Below, in pieces: positions 8,310 through 17,408 of a stretch of DNA of 64,000 nt. The stretch lies in contig CAVRYJ010000031.1 in the NCBI GenBank assembly GCA_963725425.1, positions 558,001 through 622,000 of the forward strand. The letters are read 5' to 3'. Each line of letters starts with the position of its first letter. Within the stretch, counting starts at the first letter, position 1. The notes under the pieces are model-generated. The model had not been told where the DNA came from. It searched no databases and saw nothing but the letters and a program-made list of their open reading frames with translations. Both the position numbers and the translations under genes were made by a program. This DNA comes from Clostridium_I sp963725425. GTDB lineage: Bacteria > Bacillota > Clostridia > Clostridiales > Clostridiaceae.

Positions 8310-10042
8310 TTACATAGATTTTACAACTTCTAGTAGTTTTTTAGCTGCTTCCATTGGACCATTCTTCTCTTTGCCTTTTATTCCAAGACAAGTTCTTAAT
8401 TGTCCTATTTTTACGCCGGTATTTCCAAATTTCCTGAAATAGTCCACTAAAAGCTTATCAGTTTCTTCTTTTTGCACAGGTCCAAAAGGGTTTGCAAAAT
8501 AGGTATTAACTAGCCCCTTCTCAGTAGTTGTTCCCTTTGCCATTCTTGCGCCATTTCTAAAAATTGGTAGAGCTTCAACTATGCTAGAAAAGAATTCTAA
8601 TTTTTCCCCGTCATCATAATTATTTGCATACAAGAATAAATCTATTGGATATCCTTTTCTTATATCATTGTAAGTTGCTACAGGCATAACAAGTCTGGCA
8701 TTTATTTTATCAGGATTCATAAATATACTTCTATCAATTTCTCTAAAAGCATATCCAGGATCCAAATCATCTAGTCTCACAAAGGCTCCTATTTCCGTTC
8801 CAAAACCTAATGGTTTATTGTCACCATCTAGTTTAACGATGCCCATGTCATCGAAAATTATAGTCATATCGCTTATATAATCTTCACTTAATTCTCTAAA
8901 AGCTTCTAGACTTTCAGATTTTCCTGCACCGCTATCACCCATTATGATTATATTGGCTTCTTTACCATTTTTCATTATAATATTCACCATGGCACCATGA
9001 ATTGGTAAATATCCTTTTTTTATCATTATCAGATTATGTAAAGTTAATGTCATTTTTTTTATGTATCCAAAATAATCAATTTCTTCACTATAACTAATAT
9101 AACCAAGCATTATATCATTTTTAGTATCATCATAAAAAACCGTCTTTAGTTTTTTGAATCGTCCTTTGCACCAAATACATAAATTATATCAGGTTTTTTA
9201 TTTTCATATTCCTCGCGTCTTGCCATTTCAAAAAGGTTACATAAAGAAATACCAAGACTCATAAAATCCCTATGAAAATATATAAATGCTAAAAGTTCTC
9301 CAACTTTTACAGGCATGCAATACCAATGTTCTTTGGATATATCACAATCTCTTAATGGATTCTCATAAACCTCACTAAACAATCCATCTCGTGTATTTTT
9401 TTTTGGATATATTATAAATGGTGGATCAATTAAAACAGAATCTATAAAACTTATCCCCTTAAGGCACTGGTATTCATCAAAAATATTCCATTTTATATTA
9501 TTAACTATTACTCCTACATTGCCCCCTGCAGGTAACTGCCTATATACCTTAGGCTTATGCCCTTCTATGTTTTCCTCTATTTTTCTGTATGTAGATAATA
9601 CAAGGTTTGAAAATCTATTATTAGCATCTAAAAAGCTTAAATTTCCAATTCCATCGTTAGCACTTACATTTTCTATAAAAGTATATCTCTCCAGTTTTCT
9701 CCAAAAACCATATAATCCTTCTAGAAAATTTATAAGCATATCTTTATCTTGAAATATAGTTTTGTATTTATCGTTAACATTTATAATGGATTTTTCATCC
9801 ATAATAGTAAGTAGCTTCAAAAAATCAATTACATTTTCACTTATTTCCTTATTGTCACTATTCACCTTAAGCTCACTAATATATTTATATATATTAGACC
9901 CTCTCTTCTCAAGTGTCTTTAAGTATGCCAAAGTAACCCTTCTAAATCCGTTACTTGTGAGTAGTTCTTCATGTGTAGTACAATATTTTACTGTGAAATT
10001 AATCATGGCATTATCATTACTTAGTGAAAAATCTTTAATCAT
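8310..10042 (-). pseudogene. HPr kinase/PEP carboxykinase-like P-loop protein, split by a frameshift at 9150-9155
   Basis: Two adjacent frames read as one roughly 577-residue protein: 298 residues from ATG 10042 (AAAGGAGG upstream) to a stop at 9146, and the remainder to 8310. At the junction the zero frame reads TCA AAA AAC TAA. A seventh A, or a -1 slip on A AAA AAC, restores DDSKK-LKTVFYDDTKND and leads into the second half. The second half has a Walker A loop IIMGDSGAGKSE and a Walker B-like TIIFDDMG, closest in pattern to HprK and ATP-PEPCK folds. The N-terminal half is not recognised. The substrate is unknown. Both halves look intact apart from the one base. Confidence 0.7.
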
Positions 10043-10291
10043 AATTTATAGCCTCCTTTGAATTTTATGAAAACCATAGCACAAATTATATTTTGTATAT
10101 AATTATACCATATGTATGGAATATATTTATAATTAAGTAAATTATATAGAAGAATCTTAAAATAGATTATTAGTAAGGCTTTTGTATCCATTCAATGAAT
10201 TTGCAAACCAGACGTAATCTGTAAATTTATTTCAATTTAAAATTCATAAAATTTCTTCACCTCTTTTTTATTATAATATTATATAATAAAA

Positions 10292-10316
10292 AAGCAGGAA
10301 AATAAATCTCCTGCTT
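10292..10316 (-). terminator. Terminator of argGH
   Basis: AAGCAGGA / TCCTGCTT stem followed on the minus strand by TTTTTTATT, just after the argH stop. Confidence 0.85.
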
Positions 10317-10321
10317 CCTTG

Positions 10322-11638
10322 CTAGTTCATTGCCTTTTTTATTCCACGGCTTATTGTATTCTCATAATCAATAAACTTGTATATGTCTTCATCAAATAGC
10401 TCACTAAATTCTTTAAGTTCCTTTATAGTAAGTTCTTCTATTGGTTTATGATCACTTTCACACTTCAATACAATTTGGCCAATCACTCCATGTGCATCTC
10501 TAAATGCCAAGCCCTTACTAACTAAATAATCTGCAGCTTCTGTGGCATTTAAAAAACCATGTTTTACAGCTTTAAGCATAGATTCTTTTTTAATTTTTAT
10601 TGTCCCAAGCATACCATTCATTACTTTAATACAACTAAGTGATGTATTAAGTGCATTAAAGAAGCTTTCCTTGTCCTCCTGCATGTCCTTGTTATATGCA
10701 AGAGGTATTCCCTTCATTGTTGTTAAAAGAGCCATAAGGCTACCATAAACTCTTCCTGTCTTGCCTCTTATAAGTTCAGCTGCATCAGGATTTTTCTTCT
10801 GAGGCATAATACTACTCCCAGTTGAAAACTCATCGCTTATTTGGATAAAATCAAATTCTTTAGTACTCCAAATTATTAACTCTTCACTTAGTCTACTTAA
10901 ATGCATCATAATTATAGAGAAATTAGACATAAGTTCTATTAAATAGTCTCTGTCACTTACCCCATCTAGAAAATTATCTGCTATTCCGCTAAACCCAAGT
11001 TCACTGGCCGTATATTTTCTATCTGTTCCATAAGTTGTCCCAGCAAGTGCACAACAGCCAAGTGGACTAAAATCCATAATTTCTATGGCATTTTCTATCC
11101 GTGTAACGTCTCTTGTGAACATACTGAAATAAGCCATCATATGATGTTTAAATGTAACTACTTGAGCCCTTTGCATATGAGTATACCCTGGCATTATACA
11201 ATTATTTTCTTCACCTGTTTTTTTTATGGTATTTAATAATACCTGTAAGTTTTCTATTACTTCTTTTGCCATATTTTTAGCATATAGTCTAGTGTCCAAC
11301 GCAACTTGATCATTTCTACTTCTAGCAGTATGCATTTTTTTCCCTGGCTCACCTATACGCTGAATTAAATTAACTTCTACAAAACTGTGTATATCCTCAT
11401 AGTCTCCATCAATTTGGAGTTTTCCATTTTCTATATCCTGAAGTATTAAATTTAATCCATCAATTATTTTATCTACATCTTGCTTTTCTAATATATTACA
11501 TTTTCCTAGCATCTTTACATGTGCTATACTACCAATAATATCTTCGTGATACAAAGTTTTATCAAAGCTTAAAGAACTATTAAAATCCTCCATAAGCTTG
11601 CTTTCTGAATCTTTAAATCTTCCGCCCCAAAGCTTCAT
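10322..11638 (-). CDS. argH: Argininosuccinate lyase
   Basis: A 438-residue cytoplasmic enzyme that splits argininosuccinate into arginine and fumarate, the last step of arginine synthesis. Fumarase/aspartase-superfamily signatures are clear: MKLWGGRFKDS at the start, TARSRNDQVALDTRL (about 110), PGYTHMQRAQ (about 157) and the signature loop GSSIMPQKKNPD (about 278-289) with its catalytic Ser. Length is normal for the family. The ATG at 11638 starts 2 bp after the argG stop, so the two are translationally close and share one transcript. Confidence 0.97.
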   Translation of the reverse strand: MKLWGGRFKDSESKLMEDFNSSLSFDKTLYHEDIIGSIAHVKMLGKCNILEKQDVDKIIDGLNLILQDIENGKLQIDGDYEDIHSFVEVNLIQRIGEPGKKMHTARSRNDQVALDTRLYAKNMAKEVIENLQVLLNTIKKTGEENNCIMPGYTHMQRAQVVTFKHHMMAYFSMFTRDVTRIENAIEIMDFSPLGCCALAGTTYGTDRKYTASELGFSGIADNFLDGVSDRDYLIELMSNFSIIMMHLSRLSEELIIWSTKEFDFIQISDEFSTGSSIMPQKKNPDAAELIRGKTGRVYGSLMALLTTMKGIPLAYNKDMQEDKESFFNALNTSLSCIKVMNGMLGTIKIKKESMLKAVKHGFLNATEAADYLVSKGLAFRDAHGVIGQIVLKCESDHKPIEELTIKELKEFSELFDEDIYKFIDYENTISRGIKKAMN

Positions 11639-11640
11639 AA

Positions 11641-12849
11641 CTATTTACCTGCCTTCTTCATGTCCTTAAGTGCTTTGATTTTGACTGGCAAACTGAACAA
11701 TTTTATAAATCCTTCTGCATCTTTATGATCATATAAATCACTTGCTCCAAAAGAGGATATTCCTTCATCATATAATGCCTCTGGTGAATCAATACCGGCT
11801 ACCATAATATTCCCTTTATAAAGTTTAAGTTTAACTGTACCAGTTACATTTTCTTGAGTTTTATCTATAAATGCATCAAGTGCTTCCTTTAAATTCGTAA
11901 ACCAAAGTCCATCATAAACAAGTTCTGCATATCTTTGAGCAATAAGTTGTTTGTAATGAAAAGTGTTTTTATCTAAAGTAAGACTTTCTAGTTCTTCGTG
12001 AGCTGCATATAAAATTGTTCCACCTGGAGTTTCATATACTCCTCTTGATTTCATTCCAACTAATCTGTTTTCAACTAAATCTATTACTCCAATACCATTT
12101 TCTCCACCGATTTTATTTAATAATTTAACAAGTGCCACAGGGTCTAGCTCTTTTCCATTAACAAGCTTTGGAATTCCGGCTTCAAAATATATACTTACAT
12201 AACTAGCTTCGTCTTTTGCCTTCTCTGGTGGCACTACCATTTTATACATTTCAGTTTTATGTTCATTGCTCGGATCCTCAAGATCTCCACCTTCATGACT
12301 TATGTGCCAAATATTCATGTCTTCTGAATATATTTTTTCCTTTGTTACAGGAACTTCTACGCCAACTTTTGCAGCATAATCTATGGCATCTTCTCTTGAT
12401 TTAATATCCCATATTCTCCAAGGTGCTATGATTTTTATAGAAGGATCAAGAGCAGCTATGCTTGTTTCAAATCTTACTTGATCATTCCCTTTACCAGTAC
12501 AACCATGACAAATATATTTTGCTCCTTCTTTATGGGCAATTTCAACAAGCTTTTTCGCTATAAGTGGTCGTGCAAAAGCTGTTCCTAAAAGATATTTTCC
12601 TTCATAAACTGCACCTGACTTGATTGCTTTAAATAAATATTCTTTTACGAATTCTTCTTTCACATCTTCAACATAAATCTTGGAACAACCTGAACTAATT
12701 GCTTTTTTTTCTACAGCTTTCATATCATCATCTTGGCCAACATTTACGCAAACTGCAATTACATCTATATCATAATTTTCCTTAAGCCATGGAATTGTGA
12801 TTGATGTATCAAGCCCTCCTGAATACGCTAAAACAACTTTATCTTTCAT
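11641..12849 (-). CDS. argG: Argininosuccinate synthase
   Basis: A 402-residue ATP-dependent ligase joining citrulline and aspartate. The ATP pyrophosphatase loop AYSGGLDTSI (about 8-17), the citrulline/aspartate region GCTGKGNDQVRFE (about 116-128) and YVSIYFEAGIPKLVNG are all present. AAAGGATGA precedes the ATG. It is first in argGH, behind a promoter with probable ArgR sites. No other arg genes are in this window. Confidence 0.97.
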   Translation of the reverse strand: MKDKVVLAYSGGLDTSITIPWLKENYDIDVIAVCVNVGQDDDMKAVEKKAISSGCSKIYVEDVKEEFVKEYLFKAIKSGAVYEGKYLLGTAFARPLIAKKLVEIAHKEGAKYICHGCTGKGNDQVRFETSIAALDPSIKIIAPWRIWDIKSREDAIDYAAKVGVEVPVTKEKIYSEDMNIWHISHEGGDLEDPSNEHKTEMYKMVVPPEKAKDEASYVSIYFEAGIPKLVNGKELDPVALVKLLNKIGGENGIGVIDLVENRLVGMKSRGVYETPGGTILYAAHEELESLTLDKNTFHYKQLIAQRYAELVYDGLWFTNLKEALDAFIDKTQENVTGTVKLKLYKGNIMVAGIDSPEALYDEGISSFGASDLYDHKDAEGFIKLFSLPVKIKALKDMKKAGK

Positions 12850-12938
12850 AATGAAATCATCCTTTCTTTTTATAAATATACATATTTATTTATATTTTCT
12901 TTATATTTTTTATTAAGTTTGCTTGCTTATCTATATTC

Positions 12939-12967
12939 ATTATATATCTTTTATTATATTTATACAA
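12939..12967 (-). promoter_or_regulatory. argG promoter overlapping probable ArgR operator
   Basis: TTGTAT (complement of 12962-12967) and TATAAT (12939-12944) are exactly 17 bp apart on the minus strand. The -35 lies inside the sequence TTGTATAAATATAA. A second copy of TGTATAAATATAA starts about 24 bp upstream. Paired TATAAATAT boxes resemble clostridial arginine-repressor sites; the operator assignment is inference. Confidence 0.55.
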
Positions 12968-13080
12968 CATTAATTTATATTTATACACAAGCTTTTTCTC
13001 TCAGAGAGCACGTTTTTTCTCAAAAGATTACATTTCAAAGTAGTGAGATAATCCGAAAATAATAATAATAAATTTGTTGA

Positions 13081-13123
13081 AAAATAAAAAATGCAACGAT
13101 TTTCAATCAATCGTTGCATTTTC
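13081..13123 (-). terminator. Terminator of the citrate synthase-icd operon
   Basis: The stem AATGCAACGATT / AATCGTTGCATT (13091-13102 and 13110-13121) with a short loop is followed on the minus strand by a T-rich tail. Confidence 0.85.
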
Positions 13124-13196
13124 TTCCTAAATCGTTCCGATTATAAAATTCTTTGTTTCCTACTATTTATCATATTTTGCCCTAAGGCAAAATTTC

Positions 13197-13232
13197 CTTA
13201 ACTTTTAACTTTTAACTTTTAACTTTTAACTT
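13197..13232. repeat. Heptanucleotide tandem tract (TTTTAAC x4-5)
   Basis: Nearly perfect 7-bp units (TTAACTT) overlap the stop codon of icd. On the other side stands a small palindrome, ATTTTGCCC TAA GGCAAAAT (13172-13190). The same palindrome-plus-TTCCTTAAC junction recurs at 58286-58315. Confidence 0.9.
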
Positions 13233-14273
13233 GAAAAGCTTTAGAAGCTTGAAAAGTTTGCGAATCTTATCAAAGCTTTTGATTATTTCCTCTGTAAATT
13301 CCTTAGTTGTAGCATTTCCACCTAAGTCCACAGTTAACTTATTACCTTCTTCGAGTACTTTTGCAACAGCATCATGGATTCTGTCAGCAGCTTCAGTCTC
13401 ACCAATATATTTTAGCATCATTACTGAAGATAAAATTATAGCAACTGGATTTGCTATGCCTTTTCCTGCGATATCTGGTGCTGATCCATGTACCGATTCA
13501 AATATAGCTATATCTTTACCTATATTTGCTCCTGGCACAACTCCAAGACCGCCTACAAGACCTGCGCCCATGTCAGACAATATGTCACCATATAGATTCG
13601 GCATAACAAGTACATCATAGTTTTCTGGATTTTGCACTAGTTTCATGCTCATAGCATCTACGATTATATCTTCAAACGCAATGTCAGGGTAATTTTTTGC
13701 TACATTTCTTGTAGTGTTTAAAAATAAACCATCTGAAAATTTCATTATATTTGCTTTATGAACTACTGTTACTTTTTTTCTTCCTTCGTTTCTGGCATAT
13801 TCAAAAGCAAATTTAGCTATTTTTTCAGTAGCTTCCTTTGTAATAAGTTTAATGGTTTCAGCAGCATAATCACCTATCATGTGTTCAATTCCACCATATA
13901 AATCTTCTGTATTTTCACGCACTATTACAAGATCTACATTATCATATCTTGATTTTATGCCTTTATAAGTTTTAATAGGTCTTACATTGGCATACAAATT
14001 AAACTTTTGTCTAAGTGCTACATTAACACTTCTGAAGCCTTTTCCAACAGGTGTAGTTATTGGTCCTTTAAGTCCAATTTTATTCTTTTCTATACTCTTT
14101 AGAACATACTCTGGTAGTGGTGTATTGTATTCTGCCATTACCTTTGTTCCAGCTTCTACAACATCCCATTTTATATTCACTCCTGCTTCCTTTATTACAC
14201 GCGTTGCAGCTTCTGTAACTTCTGGTCCTATTCCATCACCTGGTATAAGTGTTAAATTATATTCTTTACTCAC
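13212..14273 (-). CDS. icd: NAD(P)-dependent isocitrate dehydrogenase (isocitrate/isopropylmalate dehydrogenase family)
   Basis: A 353-residue beta-decarboxylating dehydrogenase with LIPGDGIGPEVTEA (about 8-21), substrate loop Ser in GFRSVNVALRQKFNLYANVRP (about 81-101), RENTEDLYGGIEH (about 121-133) and the metal/cofactor block NLYGDILSDMGAGLVGGLGVVPGAN. It converts isocitrate to 2-oxoglutarate for glutamate synthesis. The start is GTG at 14273 with GAGG upstream. It follows the (Re)-citrate synthase-like gene by about 100 bp. The last 15 or so residues (RKLFKLLKLFKLKVKS) are low-complexity and repeat-encoded, extending beyond the expected end. Isopropylmalate dehydrogenase is the alternative, disfavoured by the motif set and neighbour. 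Confidence 0.85.
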   Translation of the reverse strand: MSKEYNLTLIPGDGIGPEVTEAATRVIKEAGVNIKWDVVEAGTKVMAEYNTPLPEYVLKSIEKNKIGLKGPITTPVGKGFRSVNVALRQKFNLYANVRPIKTYKGIKSRYDNVDLVIVRENTEDLYGGIEHMIGDYAAETIKLITKEATEKIAKFAFEYARNEGRKKVTVVHKANIMKFSDGLFLNTTRNVAKNYPDIAFEDIIVDAMSMKLVQNPENYDVLVMPNLYGDILSDMGAGLVGGLGVVPGANIGKDIAIFESVHGSAPDIAGKGIANPVAIILSSVMMLKYIGETEAADRIHDAVAKVLEEGNKLTVDLGGNATTKEFTEEIIKSFDKIRKLFKLLKLFKLKVKS

Positions 14274-14316
14274 AATTATAGCCTCATTTCTCTAAAATAT
14301 TTGTATGAAAATTAAC

Positions 14317-14373
14317 CATCTGATGCAAAATAGCTAGCTCATCACGCTAGTCTATTTTTCGTCAGATGCCTTA
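14317..14373. repeat. 57-bp palindromic element joining icd and the citrate synthase gene
   Basis: CCATCTGATG ... CGTCAGATGCC form inverted termini, and the inner AAAATAGCTAG / CTAGTCTATTTT pair forms a long hairpin. The outer end TAAGGCATCTGA begins exactly at the TAA stop of the upstream minus-strand gene. A related element is at 62689-62745, and the end sequence AGGCATCTGA also occurs at 42486 and at one end of the element at 25380-25543. Confidence 0.6.
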
Positions 14374-15759
14374 CCCTGCATAACTACCTTCTACACATAT
14401 AAGTTCTTGAAATATAGTTTTTACAGCTAACTCTAACTCTTTATTACTTATAGCAGAATTTCTACCACTTTCGTATTCAGAATCAACCCACCTTTTAACC
14501 TGCACAATTCTTTCATCTTTTTTACTTATTTTATCATCATTACTCAATTTAAAATAAGTATTTATCCAAGCTGCTATGCCAGCCTGCCCTGAATATTCAT
14601 TAACTGCAATTAAAATTGGTCTGTCAAGAATTTTGCTTGTATCAAAAATATTATATATTTCTTCATCTTTTAGCATACCATCTGCATGAATTCCAGCCCT
14701 GGTAAGATTGAAATCACTCCCCACAAATGGCGTTCTTGGTGGAATTTCATATCCCATGTTACTAGTAAAATATTGAGCCAATTCTGTAATAACTTTAAGA
14801 TTCATATTTTTGCTATTGCCCTTTATTTGGCTATATTCCATAACCATAGCTTCTAATGGACAATTTCCAGTTCTTTCTCCTATCCCAAATAACGTGGTAT
14901 TAACGCTAGCAGAACCGCATAACCAAGCTGTTGTTGCTCCAGGTACCACATGATAAAAATCATTATGCCCATGCCATTCCAAGGCACTAGATGGAACATT
15001 TCCATATTTTTTAAGTCCACTTATAATCTTTGGAATACTTCTTGGCAATGCTGCCGATGGATACGAAACACCAAGCCCCAAAGTATCACAAGCTCTTATC
15101 TTAACTTGTATATTGGCTTCCTTAGACATTTCCATAAGCTTTTTTACTAATGGAATCACAAATCCAAAAAAATCTGCTCTTGTAATATCCTCAAGATGAA
15201 CCCTTGGAACTATACCATATTCTAATGCTTTTGCAACTATAGTAATATATTTATTGAAAATTTCTTTTCTAGAAGATTTAAATTTTTTAAAGATATGGTA
15301 GTCAGAACATGACATGAGAATCCCGGTCTCCTTGACTCCCAGCTTTTTAACTTTTTCTAATTCATCGATATTAGCTCTAATCCAAGTAGTTATTTCTGGA
15401 AACTTATAACCTAGCCTTTGACAATCCTCGATTGCTTTAATATCCCTATTAGTGTAAATAAAAAACTCTGTTTGCCGTATAATTCCAGAATTATTGTCTA
15501 GTTTATTTAAATATTTAAATATTTCCAATATCTGTTCCTCTTTAAAAGGGGTCATGGATTGTTGACCATCTCTAAATGTAGTATCTGTAATAAAAATATT
15601 ATCAGGTAAGTCCATGATTACAGATTCTTCATCAAATTTAACCTTAGGTACATCTGAATATGGAAAAATATCCCTGTACAGATTGGGCTCTTTAACATTT
15701 TTTATTTCATAATTAATTTTGTTGCCTTTTTCATCAACGTTGAAATTAAAATCCATCAT
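14371..15759 (-). CDS. Probable (Re)-citrate synthase (homocitrate/isopropylmalate synthase family)
   Basis: A 462-residue DRE-TIM metallolyase. The signature TDTTFRDGQQSM (about 58-69) supplies the Arg-Asp pair, and EWHGHNDFYHVVPGATTAWL (about 262-281) contains the HGHND metal-binding motif. The protein has an unusual N-terminal extension and lacks the leucine-binding LeuA C-terminal domain. This architecture matches the (Re)-citrate synthase first identified in Clostridium kluyveri, which makes citrate from oxaloacetate and acetyl-CoA. Direct linkage to icd supports citrate rather than isopropylmalate or homocitrate chemistry. ATG at 15759 is 7 nt after AAGGAG. No aconitase gene is in the window. 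Confidence 0.8.
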   Translation of the reverse strand: MMDFNFNVDEKGNKINYEIKNVKEPNLYRDIFPYSDVPKVKFDEESVIMDLPDNIFITDTTFRDGQQSMTPFKEEQILEIFKYLNKLDNNSGIIRQTEFFIYTNRDIKAIEDCQRLGYKFPEITTWIRANIDELEKVKKLGVKETGILMSCSDYHIFKKFKSSRKEIFNKYITIVAKALEYGIVPRVHLEDITRADFFGFVIPLVKKLMEMSKEANIQVKIRACDTLGLGVSYPSAALPRSIPKIISGLKKYGNVPSSALEWHGHNDFYHVVPGATTAWLCGSASVNTTLFGIGERTGNCPLEAMVMEYSQIKGNSKNMNLKVITELAQYFTSNMGYEIPPRTPFVGSDFNLTRAGIHADGMLKDEEIYNIFDTSKILDRPILIAVNEYSGQAGIAAWINTYFKLSNDDKISKKDERIVQVKRWVDSEYESGRNSAISNKELELAVKTIFQELICVEGSYAG

Positions 15760-16052
15760 AGCACCACTCCTTTATAAGTACCAATTTGCAAGTTTAGTAA
15801 TACATTAATTCAATTAATAGTCTGCTTGCATATATTGTACATTTTATAATTTAATAATTATTCTACTACGTTCAACGCATTTTGTGAACAATGCTGAATA
15901 AAATTAATAATAATACACTTATTTATTGATTAATATATTTATATTATCATATTTTTTTGCAACTTGCAAATGTATAAATTCATACTTTTGAATAATTTGA
16001 TATTAGGTTCTTCATTTATGATTCATAGCATTCTGGTAATTCTATGGAAAAT
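15760..16052. other. Intergenic region upstream of the citrate synthase gene
   Basis: About 290 bp, AT-rich. It contains scattered TTGCAAG / CTTGCA words (near 15785, 15824 and 15960) that could be regulator half-sites, and several TATA-like boxes. I see no ORF. Confidence 0.3.
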
Positions 16053-16086
16053 AAAAAAACTAGAAACAGATTTAGTTCCTAGTTTT
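16053..16086 (-). terminator. Terminator of the plsC-like gene
   Basis: An AAAACTAG-GAAC / GTTTCTAGTTTT stem is followed on the minus strand by TTTTTTT, 20 bp after the stop. Confidence 0.85.
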
Positions 16087-16105
16087 AAGCTATATATTTA
16101 TAAAT

Positions 16106-16820
16106 TCAAGCTAATGTTTTAAGTTCTTCTGCAATTTTTTCTTTTACTACATCTGCGAAATTTGACTTTTCTTCTTTAGTCAAATTATCTACGTAAATAG
16201 GCTCTAATATTGACATATTTATGGTCGCTGGTTTTAGTTTTCCCTTACTTCCCTCAAAAACTTTAAATGAGTTATCTAATACAATAGGTACTAACGGAAC
16301 TTTAGCCTTCAAAGCAATCCTCATACTACCTTTTTTAAATTCTCCTAGTTTATGACTTTTACTTCTTGTTCCTTCTGGGAAAATAAGCATACTATAACCA
16401 TTGTTAACATTTTCAATTGCTTGATTTATTGCCTTCAATGATTCTCTGATATTTTCTCTGTCAATAAATACACAATGCATATCTTTCATCCAAGTACGAA
16501 CTATAGGCATTTTTAATATTTCTTTTTGCAACAAATCCTAAATTTGTATTTAGCTTTGACATTAGCACTAAAAAATCTGCATTTCCTTGATGATTTGAAA
16601 CAAATATACAATTTCCTTTAGGTAAATTTTCCATACCTTTTATATTTACCTTTACTCCTATCACTTTTAACATGTGACCAGCCCATAAATTCACCATTTT
16701 ATACACATAATAATCATATTTCTCTGGTGACTTGGATTTTCTAGACACAAACAGATACAATCTAAAAAGTAGTGTTAATAATAGCAAAATAACAAAATAA
16801 ATATACTTTAGAATATACAT
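16106..16820 (-). pseudogene. plsC: 1-acyl-glycerol-3-phosphate acyltransferase (PlsC), split by a frameshift at 16523-16527
   Basis: Two overlapping frames make one PlsC-family protein. The first part runs from ATG 16820 (GAGG 7 nt upstream), with an N-terminal TM helix and the catalytic NHQGNAD (HX4D). The second has FIDRENIRES and the FPEGTRS glycerol-phosphate motif and ends at 16106. The frames join at GTT GCA AAA AGA. Removing one A, or adding two, restores a VAK(K)EILKMPIVRTWM run, which is what the family shows. The intact enzyme would make phosphatidic acid at the membrane. As written the gene is broken, but all motifs survive, so a recent indel or sequencing error is likely. Confidence 0.8.
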
Positions 16821-16947
16821 TCCTTTACCTCTTTTCAAAGTCTCTCACAATATACGTAGATACTTTTATTATACCTACCTATATGTGCTTTTTCAAGTAA
16901 TTCAGGTATAGAAACCATAGAAGATGAAATTAAGCATAAATTTAGCA

Positions 16948-17408
16948 CTATTTGTCTTTACCTTTTATTAAAAGATACACGCCAATCAATATAAAAAATG
17001 CCGGTACAAAATACTGTCTTATAATATAGAATATATCAAATGTTATAAAAAACTTATTTGCTAAAGCAAGTACCCCAACTACAATTAGAATCCACGCAAA
17101 CGTCAGCCATCCTTTATTGGTTATATTTATACTGTTTATGTCATTCTTTGAAAAGAAACTTCTATCTTGAATTATTTCCCCTCTATCAAATTTATTTGCT
17201 ACTTTATACGTATCAAAAAAGTATACAACCAAAATGGAATAGAAAATATATATGAAATAACTCCAAACCCAATATAATGAAATAACTTTGGAACCATAAA
17301 GTACAATATCATTGTTTCAGCGCCAAACCTTAGCATTCCAAAATACATATAACCTGCTCCTGGCAATAGAGCTACTAAAAATGTAACAAACCCGCTTCTT
17401 TTTTCCAT
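16948..17408 (-). pseudogene. Small multi-TM membrane protein of the ECF-sigma operon, split at 17215-17220
   Basis: A 69-residue frame (17408-17199) and a 94-residue frame (17232-16948) join into about 153 residues at ACT TTT TTG ATA. One more T, or a -1 slip on T TTT TTG, gives WLYTFFDTYKVANKFDRGE, an obvious continuation. The protein has a Gly/Pro-rich start (LLPGAGYMYFGM), two hydrophobic segments, a soluble loop and two C-terminal TM helices (AWILIVVGVLALANKF, FFILIGVYLLI). I do not know its function. It follows the putative anti-sigma gene without a gap, so it probably belongs to the same envelope-sensing unit. Confidence 0.6.

Noticed and set aside
12850..13080. Possible T-box or arginine riboswitch before argG
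   Set aside because: No T-box core or specifier-loop layout is visible; paired operator-like boxes fit better.
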